From positions 744,001 to 808,000 of the forward strand of contig JACKMT010000002.1 in NCBI GenBank assembly GCA_024235255.1: a DNA stretch of 64,000 bases, in the 5' to 3' direction. Below the pieces are notes generated by a model. The model was not told where the DNA came from. It searched no databases and worked only from the letters and a program-made list of their open reading frames with translations. Below, one piece after another: positions 23,399 to 31,771 of this stretch. Source of the DNA: Chromatiaceae bacterium. GTDB taxonomy: Bacteria; Pseudomonadota; Gammaproteobacteria; Chromatiales; Chromatiaceae. The stretch's first letter is position 1; each line of letters begins with the position of its first letter. The position numbers and the translations under genes were made by a program.

Positions 23399-24409
23399 AT
23401 GGCAGTGAGATCGCCTGTATCAATAGCGGTGCTCGGCGCCGGATCATGGGGCACAGCGCTCGCGATTCTGCTCAGCCGCAATGGTGCCGATGTAAAACTT
23501 TGGAGCCACCTGCAGGCACACGCGGCAGCACTGCAGCGCGAGCGGCAGAACCAGGCATTTTTGCCCGGCCATGAGTTTCCGCCAGCGCTTACGGCAAAGG
23601 CTGATCTCGCTTCTGCGCTGACTTCAGTGGATGAGATTCTGATCGCGGTTCCCAGCCACGCCTTCGCCAGTGTCCTAGAAGCGACCGGAGCATTGATCAG
23701 CCCCGGATCAACCTTGAGCTGGGCCACCAAAGGCCTGCTGCCGGGCACGGGTGAACTACTGCACGAATTCGTGGAGAGGATCGAGAATATCGCTTCCACC
23801 GCGGTTATCTCAGGCCCTAGTTTTGCCGCAGAAGTTGCCCGTGGGCTACCGACGGCGTTGACGGTTGCCTCGCGCTCATCGGAACATGCAACCCGCCTTG
23901 CAAACTACCTTCATTCAGATAATTTCCGCGCCTACACCAGCAGTGACGTCATTGGTCTGGAGGTTTGCGGTGCTGCAAAAAACATCATGGCCATAGCTGC
24001 CGGCATCGCAGACGGGTTGGGTTTCGGCGCCAACACGCGCGCCGCACTGATTACTCGGGGTCTCGCCGAGATCATGCGGCTTGGCCTTGCACTGGGTGGA
24101 GTAGCGGAGACATTCATGGGGCTGGGTGGCCTCGGTGATCTGGTACTGACCTGTACCGACGACCAATCGCGCAATCGGCGTATGGGATTAGCCCTGGCTC
24201 GAGGCCTCTCTATCGAGCAAGCCAGGCAAGAGATCGGACAGGAGGTTGAAGGCATTCCCACAACCCAGGAAATCCGCCAGAAAGCAGTGTCACTTGGCGT
24301 CGAAATGCCGATTACGGAACAGACTTATCGCGTCCTCTATCAGGGACTCTCACCGCGGGCAGCCGTCCACTCCCTGCTGGGTCGCAGCCAGAAACGGGAG
24401 ACCGGATAG
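23399..24409 (+). CDS. gpsA: Glycerol-3-phosphate dehydrogenase (NAD(P)+)
   Basis: A 336-aa cytoplasmic enzyme that makes sn-glycerol-3-phosphate for phospholipids. The N-terminal Rossmann motif is VLGAGSWGTALA, followed by SWATKGLLPG, VISGPSFAAEVARGLPTA and the catalytic-Lys segment EVCGAAKNIMAIAAGIADG. GLGGLGDLVLTCTDDQSRNRR is the C-terminal domain signature. The ATG at 23399 directly follows a TAA in the same region and has only a weak ribosome site, so coupling to secB is possible. trmL converges from the other strand, with only 7 bases between the stops. Confidence 0.97.
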   Translation: MAVRSPVSIAVLGAGSWGTALAILLSRNGADVKLWSHLQAHAAALQRERQNQAFLPGHEFPPALTAKADLASALTSVDEILIAVPSHAFASVLEATGALISPGSTLSWATKGLLPGTGELLHEFVERIENIASTAVISGPSFAAEVARGLPTALTVASRSSEHATRLANYLHSDNFRAYTSSDVIGLEVCGAAKNIMAIAAGIADGLGFGANTRAALITRGLAEIMRLGLALGGVAETFMGLGGLGDLVLTCTDDQSRNRRMGLALARGLSIEQARQEIGQEVEGIPTTQEIRQKAVSLGVEMPITEQTYRVLYQGLSPRAAVHSLLGRSQKRETG

Positions 24410-24416
24410 CAGGCTA

Positions 24417-24872
24417 TCAAACGAATTCGAGCTGACGCCAGGCTTCGTACAATACAATGGCAACAGCGTTGGAGAGGTTGAGACTGCGGTTGCCCGGCCG
24501 CATGGGAATGCGAATCAACTGATCGGATGATATTTCATCCAGTAATTGCTGGGGCAAGCCGCGGCTTTCGGGTCCAAACAGGAGTACATCGTCGGGGCGG
24601 TATGCAGGACTGGTATAAGCCGCTTTCCCACGCGTGGAGCAGGCAAAAAGCCGATTGTTTTGCAGCGCAGCGCGGAACTGATCCAATGACTGATACTGGC
24701 GCAGATTGGCAAGGTCGTGGTAGTCGAGCCCGGCCCGGCGCAGCAGTCTGTCCTCCAGCTTAAATCCGAGCGGATGAATCAAGTGGAGTGTACTGCCAGT
24801 GTTCGCGCACAGGCGTATGATGTTCCCTGTGTTGGGTGGAATTTCTGGTTCGTATAACGCAACGTGGAACAT
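24417..24872 (-). CDS. trmL: tRNA (cytidine/uridine-2'-O-)-methyltransferase TrmL
   Basis: A 151-aa SPOUT methyltransferase that methylates the 2'-O of the wobble base of tRNA-Leu. It starts with MFHVALYEPEIPPNTGNIIRL, then LIHPLGFKLEDRLLRRAGLDY, LLFGPESRGLP and the knot motif IPMRPGNRSLNLSNAVAI. Length equals the E. coli enzyme (157) closely. An in-frame upstream start (24959) would add 29 non-conserved residues and is rejected. It converges with gpsA and is divergent from the dihydroorotate dehydrogenase gene, with about 70 bases between the starts. Confidence 0.95.
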   Translation of the reverse strand: MFHVALYEPEIPPNTGNIIRLCANTGSTLHLIHPLGFKLEDRLLRRAGLDYHDLANLRQYQSLDQFRAALQNNRLFACSTRGKAAYTSPAYRPDDVLLFGPESRGLPQQLLDEISSDQLIRIPMRPGNRSLNLSNAVAIVLYEAWRQLEFV

Positions 24873-24943
24873 TCTGGAATAAACTCTGACTCCTGAGCAA
24901 TGCCCAGCCCGATGATACAGAAAAAGCTTTTCGGAAAACTGAC

Positions 24944-25915
24944 ATGTCTGCAACCACAACTGACTCTCCGCTAGCCATCGATTTTTGCGGGTTACACTTC
25001 GCTAACCCCCTGGTACTGCTTTCCGGATGTGTCGGTTTCGGCGAAGAGTACACCCGGGTCGAGGGTTTTTCCAATCGCGACGCCGGTGCCATCTGCCTGA
25101 AAGGCACCACGTTGGAACCGCGCCTGGGAAATCAACCCCACCGTGTCTACGAGACGCCGGATGGGATGCTCAACTCAATCGGTCTACAGAATCCAGGCGT
25201 GGGCATTGTAGTCGACGAGATATTGCCCACACTGGATTTTTCGGAAACGCGCTTCATCGCAAATGTTTCAGGTTCAACCGTGGAGGAGTACGAACAGGTT
25301 ACCCGCCGTTTCGATAACTCGCCGATCGATGCCATCGAAATCAACATCTCCTGCCCTAATGTCAAACAGGGCGGCGTGGCCTTTGGCAATGATCCGCAAA
25401 TGTCCGCCAGGGTGGTCGAAGCATGCCGGCGGGCGACGAACAAGCCGCTGATTACAAAACTGTCGCCAAACCAGACCGATATTGCAGCCAACGCCAAACA
25501 CTGCATCGAGGCCGGCAGTGACGCATTCTCGGTTATCAACACCCTGATGGGGATGGCGATAGATATCGAAAGCCGCAGGCCGATCATCGGCAATAATCAA
25601 GGCGGCCTCTCCGGCCCTGCCATCAAACCCGTGGCACTTCTCAAGGTTCATCAGGTCTATCAAGTGTGTAAAGCGCACGGCATACCGATAATCGGTCAGG
25701 GGGGTGTCAATAGCGCTGAAGACGCGCTGGAATTTATCATTGCCGGTGCAACTGCAGTGGGTGTCGGAACAGCGCTGTTCTACGACCCACTCATATGCCA
25801 TAAAATCAACTCGGGCATTGCTGCTTATCTGGGGAAGCATAAGCTACAATCAATCATGCAATTGACCGGCTCTCTGAGACTCAACGAACCTCCGAAAGCG
25901 CACTGCGGGTGCTGA
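24944..25915 (+). CDS. pyrD: Dihydroorotate dehydrogenase-like, class 1B
   Basis: A 323-aa FMN enzyme with a TIM-barrel. The catalytic Cys is in NISCPNVKQGG, which is the class 1B pattern (class 2 has Ser; class 1A reads NLSCPNVPG). FMN/phosphate-binding landmarks include GCVGFGEEYTRVEG, CLKGTTLEPRLGN, VINTLMGMAIDIESRRP, and IIGQGGVNSAEDALEFI. The C-terminus ends in AHCGC, with two cysteines, which is odd. Class 1B enzymes normally need the electron-transfer subunit PyrK; none is adjacent. Most Gammaproteobacteria use the membrane class 2 enzyme. It may be an extra or replacement pyrD, or a related FMN dehydrogenase with another substrate. Flanked by trmL and an HDOD gene, it appears monocistronic. 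Confidence 0.8.
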   Translation: MSATTTDSPLAIDFCGLHFANPLVLLSGCVGFGEEYTRVEGFSNRDAGAICLKGTTLEPRLGNQPHRVYETPDGMLNSIGLQNPGVGIVVDEILPTLDFSETRFIANVSGSTVEEYEQVTRRFDNSPIDAIEINISCPNVKQGGVAFGNDPQMSARVVEACRRATNKPLITKLSPNQTDIAANAKHCIEAGSDAFSVINTLMGMAIDIESRRPIIGNNQGGLSGPAIKPVALLKVHQVYQVCKAHGIPIIGQGGVNSAEDALEFIIAGATAVGVGTALFYDPLICHKINSGIAAYLGKHKLQSIMQLTGSLRLNEPPKAHCGC

Positions 25916-26029
25916 GGAAAGGGGCTTGTTCAGGCTAATCGGCCAAGCGACTAACTGGTTGACCGGTATGAATAATGTTCCAGAAAAATCGGTCGATAGA
26001 ACTATTATCTGAAACCAGGAAAGAACCAA

Positions 26030-27304
26030 ATGACGACGGAAACGGCTCCCACCAGCCCTACACCCGAGATACTCCGTAGATTTGCTCCGCTGCAGGATCT
26101 GTCAGAGGAGCAACTTCTTAATCTCTCCTCGGCCGTCGCTATCGAGCAGGCTCCTGCCGGTCGGCTGCTGATCAAGCAGGGCAGCCAGGAAGAGTACAGC
26201 TTTTTTCTGGTGGATGGGCACATCCGGCTTCGGGCAGCAGATGGAAAAATCAGCGATTTGCGCCCAGACGACCCTGCTGCAAGCAATCCGATTTCCCAGT
26301 TATTGCCTCGCCACTACGACGTCATTTCCGTATCCAACGTACGTTTTTTGCGGATTCGCCGGGAGCAGTTGAACGAAATACGGCAAGGCGGGATAAACAA
26401 AGAAGCGGAGGGCATCTCAGGATACGAGGTTAGCGGAGAGAGCGATGGCGAAGCCACAGAATTCGAGAATCAGCTCTCGTTTCAATTCCTGCAGGATCTG
26501 GAGAGCGATGCACTGGAACTCCCCAGCCTGCCGGAAGTCGCGATACGGATAAGCCGGGCGATGGAGGACGATATCAGCGATGCAGCTACCATCGCCGAGA
26601 TGATTCAGACCGACCCGCAAATCACTGCCAAACTCATCAAGGCTTCCAATAGCGCGATGTATGGCAGGCGCAGCGAAGTGGAAACCTGTGTCGGCGCGAT
26701 CATCCGCCTGGGTACGGATGTGACGCATAAACTGGTGCTCTCCTTTGCCATGAAAGAGCTGTTTAAGTCCGAATCGAGCCTGCTGCAACAGCGTATGCAG
26801 GAGCTGTGGAAACATAGCACCCACGTAGCAGCTTTATGCTACGTGCTGGCTAAGCATGATGACCGTTTCAACCCGGAGCTGGCAATGCTGATCGGGTTAC
26901 TACACGATATCGGCGTTGTCGCGGTACTCAATTACGCCCAGAGCTTTCCGATGGAAGTACGCCGGCCTGATGTAATTGACCAGGCGTGCAAACGCCTGCG
27001 CGCCCAGACCGGCAGCCTGATTCTACGCAAATGGGGATTCCCGACCGAGTTCATTATCGCGGCACTCGAAGCGGAGATGTGGCACCGGGACAAAGGCATA
27101 ACTCCGGACTATTGCGATCTGGTGATTATCGCTCAACTGCACAGCTTCGTCGGCACCGGCAAAGCTTTTTCTGCGCCTGCGATCAATGAAGTGCCGGCCC
27201 ACTCCCGCCTCGCATTGGGTGAGCTGACACCTCGGCTCAGCCTCAAGATTCTGGATGAGGCGAAGGAGCAGATCGCTCATGCGATATCATTGCTGAACAT
27301 CTGA
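26030..27304 (+). CDS. Cyclic-nucleotide-binding-like + HDOD domain signalling protein
   Basis: A 424-aa cytoplasmic protein. Residues about 12-115 form a CRP-like cyclic-nucleotide-binding fold (LLIKQGSQEEYSFFLVDGHIRLRA), followed by a linker and an HDOD domain (about 160-400; LPSLPEVAIRISRAMEDDIS, IAEMIQTDPQITAKLIKASNSAMYG, LIGLLHDIGVVAVLNYA). HDOD domains resemble HD phosphohydrolases; here HDIG is present but the full metal set is not obvious, so enzymatic activity is uncertain. Such proteins link second messengers to motility, biofilm or metabolism. The cNMP region lacks the full Arg-Ser phosphate cassette of CRP, so ligand binding is open. A TlpA-type gene follows 22 bases later. Confidence 0.88.
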   Translation: MTTETAPTSPTPEILRRFAPLQDLSEEQLLNLSSAVAIEQAPAGRLLIKQGSQEEYSFFLVDGHIRLRAADGKISDLRPDDPAASNPISQLLPRHYDVISVSNVRFLRIRREQLNEIRQGGINKEAEGISGYEVSGESDGEATEFENQLSFQFLQDLESDALELPSLPEVAIRISRAMEDDISDAATIAEMIQTDPQITAKLIKASNSAMYGRRSEVETCVGAIIRLGTDVTHKLVLSFAMKELFKSESSLLQQRMQELWKHSTHVAALCYVLAKHDDRFNPELAMLIGLLHDIGVVAVLNYAQSFPMEVRRPDVIDQACKRLRAQTGSLILRKWGFPTEFIIAALEAEMWHRDKGITPDYCDLVIIAQLHSFVGTGKAFSAPAINEVPAHSRLALGELTPRLSLKILDEAKEQIAHAISLLNI

Positions 27305-27326
27305 ACTGCCGGCACTAATTTTAAAC

Positions 27327-27839
27327 ATGCGCAGTTCACGGGTGGTCATACTGCTGATCCTGATATCTGCCTGTGCTGTTTTCGCGGGTGGGCAGACGTT
27401 AACCCCCATCTATGAGCGCCTAGCGGCGCCCGAACTGTCGTTACCCGATCTGCATGGCAAAACCGTTACGCTGGCTGACTATCGAGGCGAGGTGGTGGTG
27501 GTAAATTTCTGGGCCAGCTGGTGTCCGCCCTGTGTCAGCGAGATGCAATCCATGCAGAGAGGGTCTGGCTGGCTTGCACAACATCGAGGCAGATTCATCG
27601 CGATCAATATGGGAGAGGAGCCTGATGTCGTGGCAAAATTTCTGACTGGGCGTGATTTTACTATTCCGGTGCTGTTGGACAGCGATGGAAAAATCTCGTC
27701 CCGCTGGGGTGTCCGGCGTCTGCCGGCCACCTATATCCTGGACACCAGGGGGAGAGTCGCCTACCAGGCATTAGGCGCTCGGGAGTGGGACAATCCTGCC
27801 CTGTTGGTGCCGCTGCGCTCACTTGCCATGGAGAAGTAA
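27327..27839 (+). CDS. TlpA/ResA-family thiol-disulfide protein
   Basis: A 170-aa extracytoplasmic thioredoxin-fold protein. An N-terminal hydrophobic segment (1-22, VVILLILISACAVFAGG) is a signal peptide or lipoprotein-like signal with a Cys inside (ISACAVFAGG), and the redox motif WASWCPPCVSEMQSM gives CPPC at about 68-71. The cis-Pro is in RRLPATYILDT. It may reduce disulfides in cytochrome c maturation or other periplasmic proteins. The gene starts 22 bases after the HDOD gene on the same strand, so co-transcription is possible. Substrate not shown. A second thioredoxin-like gene is at 56.4 kb. Confidence 0.88.
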   Translation: MRSSRVVILLILISACAVFAGGQTLTPIYERLAAPELSLPDLHGKTVTLADYRGEVVVVNFWASWCPPCVSEMQSMQRGSGWLAQHRGRFIAINMGEEPDVVAKFLTGRDFTIPVLLDSDGKISSRWGVRRLPATYILDTRGRVAYQALGAREWDNPALLVPLRSLAMEK

Positions 27840-27887
27840 CTATCTCCGGCCGACTGACGCTGCAATCGGCCAATGCCGCACCTGCTT

Positions 27888-28286
27888 TTATCCGGCACGG
27901 ATATGTTCGATATATCGCGGCCGGTCGATCATATCCAGGTGAACCGCTTCGGCCTGCACCCGCAACCTAAGGTCGGTTCCTTCGAAGCCCAGATTGCAGT
28001 GAGCCTGTCCACGGCTCTGCAACGGGATAGGGATCATATCCCGGTAAGTGTAGATATTCTCGCCCACGTCTCCGCCCGAACAGATCGCAGGCATCTGCGG
28101 CCAACTGCCTTCCACCACACCGCGCTCGAACACCAGGCTGCCGGCCTGCCACCAGCGGGTCCGTTCTGCGGAACCAGTCATCGTCTTGATGATGTAGGCT
28201 CTGGAAAACCGCAGGATGACCCGGTCGCCGTTTATTTCAATAGACTCCACTTCACAGCCCGGGAGATCGATACTGCTGCTATCCAT
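27888..28286 (-). CDS. Conserved hypothetical protein upstream-adjacent to ntrC end
   Basis: A 132-aa predicted cytoplasmic protein with no signal peptide or membrane segment. It begins SSSIDLPGCEVESIEINGDRV and has TMTGSAERTRWWQAGSLVFE and the end VHLDMIDRPRYIEHI, a mostly beta pattern. I know similar hypothetical proteins in Beta- and Gammaproteobacteria, with no assigned role. The start has GGAG 8 bases upstream. It lies just downstream of ntrC on the same strand, 72 bases after its stop, so it may be read-through from ntrBC. An antisense open frame on the plus strand is longer but lacks conserved sequence. Confidence 0.7.
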   Translation of the reverse strand: MDSSSIDLPGCEVESIEINGDRVILRFSRAYIIKTMTGSAERTRWWQAGSLVFERGVVEGSWPQMPAICSGGDVGENIYTYRDMIPIPLQSRGQAHCNLGFEGTDLRLRVQAEAVHLDMIDRPRYIEHIRAG

Positions 28287-28358
28287 CTGTCTGCTCCATC
28301 ACCATACGCCAGTCAAACTGACCGGCATTATAACCTGGGTGCTGGTCGCGCTGCAGTC

Positions 28359-29765
28359 TCACTCTCCCAATTGCAACTCTTTGATCTTCCGGGTCAGTGT
28401 GTTACGCCCCCAGCCAAGGAGTTTTGCTGCCTCCTGCCGCCGCCCCCCAGTGCGCTCAAGCGCCACCTCGATCATGATACTCTCGAACGCCGGTGTCGCT
28501 TCCTGCAACAGATTCTGCTGACCCTGCTGCAGTTGGGTTGCCGCCCAGCTACGAAGCGTACGCTGCCAATCTTTGTCTGCATCTCCCGCCTCTTCGCCAC
28601 CACTGTTGCGCACTTCGGGCGGCAGATCTTCGGGATGGATTTCGTGGCTCGATGCCATCACGGTGAGCCAGCGGGCCATATTCTCCAGCTGCCTTACGTT
28701 TCCCGGCCACTCCATATTTTCCAGCTCCGCCAACGCATCGGGCAGCAGCACCTTGGTTTCGACTTCGAGCTCAGCGGCAGCCTTGGACAGAAAATGGGAC
28801 ATCAACAACCCGATATCCTCTTTTCTTTTCCGCAGTGACGGCACATGCACCCTGATCACGTTAAGACGGTGAAACAGGTCTTCGCGAAAACGGCCCTCCT
28901 TCACCAGCCGTTCCAGATTCTGATGCGTGGCGGCGATGATTCTTACATCCACTGCGATGGGTTCGTGTCCTCCCACCCGGTAAAACTTCCCTTCCGCCAG
29001 CACCCGTAGCAGGCGGGTTTGCAGTTCCGCCGGCATATCACCGATCTCATCCAGAAACAGGGTCCCGCCATCGGCCTGCTCAAAGCGTCCCGTGCGTCGG
29101 GTTTGAGCACCGGTAAAGGCACCTCGTTCATGGCCAAAAAGCTCCGATTCCATTAAATCTTTGGGTATCGCTGCCATGTTCAGCGCGATAAAAGGACTCC
29201 CTGAACGCGGGCTGTGCCGGTGCAGCGCCTGAGCAACCAACTCCTTGCCCGTGCCGGATTCGCCGTTGATCAGGACGGTGATATTCGAACGCGCCAAACG
29301 GCCAATGGCCCGGAAAACCTCCTGCATGGCCGGCGCCTCTCCGATAATTTCCGGCGCCCCAGCAGCTGACTCTTCACTGCTTTCCGTACGGCCGCGACTC
29401 TTCCGGCAGGCTCTGGTCACTTGCTCAATCGCGTTGTTTATATCAAAGGGTTTCGGCAGGTACTCGAAGGCGCCGCTGTGGTAAGCGGTGACCGCGCTAT
29501 CCAGATCGGAATGTGCGGTCATGATGATAACTGGCAAATTAGGATATTGTTCGTTGATACTGACTAATAGCGAAAGGCCGTCGATCCCTGGCATGCGTAC
29601 ATCCGATACGATGGCGTCCGGCTGTTCCCTGGAGAGCGCTTCCATGATGCCGTTAGCGTTGCTGTAGGTAGTGACCTCCATGCCCGCCTTCTGCAGCGCT
29701 TTTTCCAGTACCCAGCGAATGGACCGGTCATCATCGATAACCCAGATTCTATGACTTCTTTGCAT
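28359..29765 (-). CDS. ntrC: Nitrogen regulation response regulator NtrC (sigma-54 activator)
   Basis: A 468-aa enhancer-binding protein. The receiver domain (1-120) starts RIWVIDDDRSIRWVL, with the phospho-Asp in AIVSDVRMPGIDGL. The AAA+ domain has Walker A GESGTGKE, the sigma-54 contact GAFTGA in HERGAFTGAQTRR and Walker B LFLDEIGDMPAELQ. The C-terminal Fis-type helix-turn-helix is RQEAAKLLGWGRNTLTRKIKEL. The gene overlaps the ntrB end by 17 bases, and the ATG at 29765 fits. Its probable sites (GCAC-N7-GTGC) lie upstream of ntrB and glnA in this window. Confidence 0.97.
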   Translation of the reverse strand: MQRSHRIWVIDDDRSIRWVLEKALQKAGMEVTTYSNANGIMEALSREQPDAIVSDVRMPGIDGLSLLVSINEQYPNLPVIIMTAHSDLDSAVTAYHSGAFEYLPKPFDINNAIEQVTRACRKSRGRTESSEESAAGAPEIIGEAPAMQEVFRAIGRLARSNITVLINGESGTGKELVAQALHRHSPRSGSPFIALNMAAIPKDLMESELFGHERGAFTGAQTRRTGRFEQADGGTLFLDEIGDMPAELQTRLLRVLAEGKFYRVGGHEPIAVDVRIIAATHQNLERLVKEGRFREDLFHRLNVIRVHVPSLRKRKEDIGLLMSHFLSKAAAELEVETKVLLPDALAELENMEWPGNVRQLENMARWLTVMASSHEIHPEDLPPEVRNSGGEEAGDADKDWQRTLRSWAATQLQQGQQNLLQEATPAFESIMIEVALERTGGRRQEAAKLLGWGRNTLTRKIKELQLGE

Positions 29766-30849
29766 TTGGATTTTCCACAGGAAGCAACACGGTGAACTCT
29801 GTTTTGCCCGGTTTGCTCTCACACTCCACAAGGCCTCCGTGCATATTGATCAAGGATTGGGCGATGGAGAGTCCCAAACCCATGCCATCGTCACTAGCGG
29901 TGACCATCGGATAGAAAACTTTTTCCTGGATCTCTTTCGGCACACCTGGTCCGTTATCTTCAATGACGATCTGTACCACCAGCCGATGGCGTCTCTGTCC
30001 GATGGTAAATTGACGGAGAATCCTGGTTCGTAAAAAGATCTCACCGTCGTTTAAACCGACGACTGCCCTTGCAGCATTGCGCATGATGTTGAGCAGTGCC
30101 TGAACAATCCTGTCGCTGTCGAGCAACAGTTCTGGAATACTGGGATCGTAGTCTCGCGTGAAACGCACTCCTGTGCCGAACTCAGCGGTCACCAGATTTC
30201 TGACTCTCTCCAACAGCGTATGAATATTGACATTTGCCAGTCGGGGAAGTTTGTTCGGTCCCAACATGGTGTCAACCAGCGACTGCAGCCTGTCGGCCTC
30301 ATCGATAATAATCTTCGTGTACTCTTTAAGCGCCGCCCCTTCCAGCTCCTGCTCCAATAATTGAGCTGCACCGCGCAATCCACCCAACGGGTTCTTTATT
30401 TCATGCGCCAGACCGCGGATCAGATCCCTGGTCGCGTCGTGTTGTGAGATCAGCTGCTCCTCCCGGCTGATACGAAGTTGACGGTCTATCTGCTGCAATT
30501 CCACCAATAGTCCCGACTCTCCCTCCCGGGGACTAAGTGGGATCACAGTACAATCGACTGTAACCGAGCGGTCTTCGGACAGCGGCAGACTCATCTCCCG
30601 CTCGGTAAACGGGCGTCCGCTGTGGAGGGCGCGTTTAAGATTCGTTTTAACCACGCCGCCGGGACAGTGGATCAGTGTCGTAGCATGCTGCCCCATGACA
30701 TGCCTGGCACTCACTTGAAACAGCACTTCACCCGCTGGATTCAGGTAGCGCAGCTTGAGGTCACTATCGAACAACAGCGTCACCGTATTCAGGTTATCGA
30801 GAATCCGGGTTTTGTAATCGTTCATCAGTGTGGCATCTGCTTTCTTCAT
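29749..30849 (-). CDS. ntrB: Nitrogen regulation sensor histidine kinase NtrB
   Basis: A soluble histidine kinase/phosphatase that controls NtrC and is itself controlled by PII. An N-terminal PAS domain (about 15-110) precedes the DHp helix with the phospho-His in RGLAHEIKNPLGGLRGAAQLL and the ATPase domain with IMRNAARAV (N box), IEDNGPGVPKE (G1) and DDGMGLGLSIAQSLINMHGG (G2). No membrane segments. I list the ATG at 30849; a GTG at 30873 and an ATG at 30825 are alternatives, the last if transcription begins near 30851 from the sigma-54-like site. Overlaps ntrC by 17 bases. Confidence 0.96.
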   Translation of the reverse strand: MKKADATLMNDYKTRILDNLNTVTLLFDSDLKLRYLNPAGEVLFQVSARHVMGQHATTLIHCPGGVVKTNLKRALHSGRPFTEREMSLPLSEDRSVTVDCTVIPLSPREGESGLLVELQQIDRQLRISREEQLISQHDATRDLIRGLAHEIKNPLGGLRGAAQLLEQELEGAALKEYTKIIIDEADRLQSLVDTMLGPNKLPRLANVNIHTLLERVRNLVTAEFGTGVRFTRDYDPSIPELLLDSDRIVQALLNIMRNAARAVVGLNDGEIFLRTRILRQFTIGQRRHRLVVQIVIEDNGPGVPKEIQEKVFYPMVTASDDGMGLGLSIAQSLINMHGGLVECESKPGKTEFTVLLPVENPNAKKS

Positions 30850-30861
30850 TCCATATCTTTT

Positions 30862-30877
30862 AGCAAGAAACACACCA
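30862..30877 (-). promoter_or_regulatory. Weak sigma-54-like -24/-12 element before ntrB
   Basis: The minus strand reads TGGTGTGTTTCTTGCT. GG and GC are 10 bases apart as in -24/-12 elements, but the CAC part is not kept. It is about 90 bases downstream of an NtrC-type palindrome. It would need a start at 30825 for ntrB. Confidence 0.25.
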
Positions 30878-30954
30878 GGAAAGAGAATACCGGATATTTC
30901 CTATAAGAATCCTATGGTCCGGAGCAGGCGGCTGCGTTGTGTAGCCTATTGCAC

Positions 30955-30969
30955 GCACTAATATAGTGC
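30955..30969. promoter_or_regulatory. NtrC-type palindrome upstream of ntrB
   Basis: GCACTAATATAGTGC has the NtrC form GCAC-N7-GTGC with perfect arms. It lies about 106 bases before the ntrB start, where E. coli NtrC binds to control its own operon. The same arms occur upstream of glnA at 33483-33497. Confidence 0.65.
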
Positions 30970-31060
30970 GATGGCTGTCATTGGAGAAGCGGGGATTAGT
31001 TGATAAAAGCCGGGAGTCATGCTACTGGAAGGTGCTGAAAGCCGAACATCGGCTTATAAT

Positions 31061-31648
31061 TCAGCCTTCGCTGGCGCCTCCCCCAAAGGGAGCAGTGCGG
31101 GGTTCAGCCAATCGCAACATATGAAAACTCACTGCACTTGACCGTTTCAGCTCGTTATTTTTCTCGTCGATCACACTCACCTCAAGCGAGTGGGTGCCTC
31201 GATCCATGTTTTGCAGCGTAATTTGGGTGGTCTCAAGATCCTGTGCCGCCTTGGTACCGTTCAGATAGACCCTGATCTTGTGCCCCTGTTGTAGTCCTGG
31301 CCTGAGTTCCACCGAAATATCGACCGTACCTTCAGTGGAGCGCACTACCTGGTTATTCTCCGGACTGACAACAGAGATGACTTCATAATCGACAACCGCC
31401 TTGGGAGCAGTATTAGCGTCGACAGTTCCCTTCGCTTGTTCTGTCTGGTCAGCCGCACCCGAATTACTTTCAGCCGGTGGGGTATAGATGGAAGTCTCTT
31501 TCAACTTGATCTGCTCAGCGCCGGCCTGCGCTTTATCGGAAAAATGGATTTGCCCGTTCTCATCTACCCAACGGTAGACACCTGCAGCTGCAATCCCGCT
31601 GCCGGTTAACAAAATGATCGTCAGTACTTTCCACATGCGCAACAGCAT
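31061..31648 (-). CDS. DUF4124 periplasmic protein between glnA and ntrBC
   Basis: A 195-aa secreted protein with a signal peptide (1-23) followed by the DUF4124 motif AGVYRWVDENGQIHFSDKAQ. A low-complexity linker (about 50-85) leads to a beta-rich, Ig/FN3-like C-terminal part (EVISVVSPENNQVVRSTEGTVDI, VYLNGTKAAQDLET, HSLEVSVIDEKNNELKR). Function unknown; a carbohydrate or surface role is only a guess. Position between glnA and ntrB is common in Gammaproteobacteria. It follows a strong glnA terminator, so it probably has its own promoter or weak read-through. The ATG at 31648 is the first usable start; one at 31636 would also give a signal peptide. Confidence 0.87.
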   Translation of the reverse strand: MLLRMWKVLTIILLTGSGIAAAGVYRWVDENGQIHFSDKAQAGAEQIKLKETSIYTPPAESNSGAADQTEQAKGTVDANTAPKAVVDYEVISVVSPENNQVVRSTEGTVDISVELRPGLQQGHKIRVYLNGTKAAQDLETTQITLQNMDRGTHSLEVSVIDEKNNELKRSSAVSFHMLRLAEPRTAPFGGGASEG

Positions 31649-31721
31649 AGCCCAGCAATTACCGTACAACAATAATCTGCGGTATAAATGGCGTGTTTTA
31701 TCCGACCAACGTCATAAAAAA

Positions 31722-31748
31722 AGGGCACCTTCTTCTCGAAGGTGCCCT
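31722..31748 (-). terminator. Rho-independent terminator of glnA
   Basis: An 11-bp perfect stem (AGGGCACCTTC with GAAGGTGCCCT) and a 5-base loop are followed on the minus strand by seven T residues. It is 23 bases past the glnA stop and is the best intrinsic terminator in the window. Confidence 0.93.
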
Positions 31749-31771
31749 CTAGGATCGTTTGCGTAATCCGA

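Noticed and set aside
27873..28838. A 321-aa plus-strand open frame across the end of ntrC and the 132-aa gene
   Set aside because: It is antisense to ntrC, whose conserved domains are certain, and has no recognisable sequence or ribosome site.
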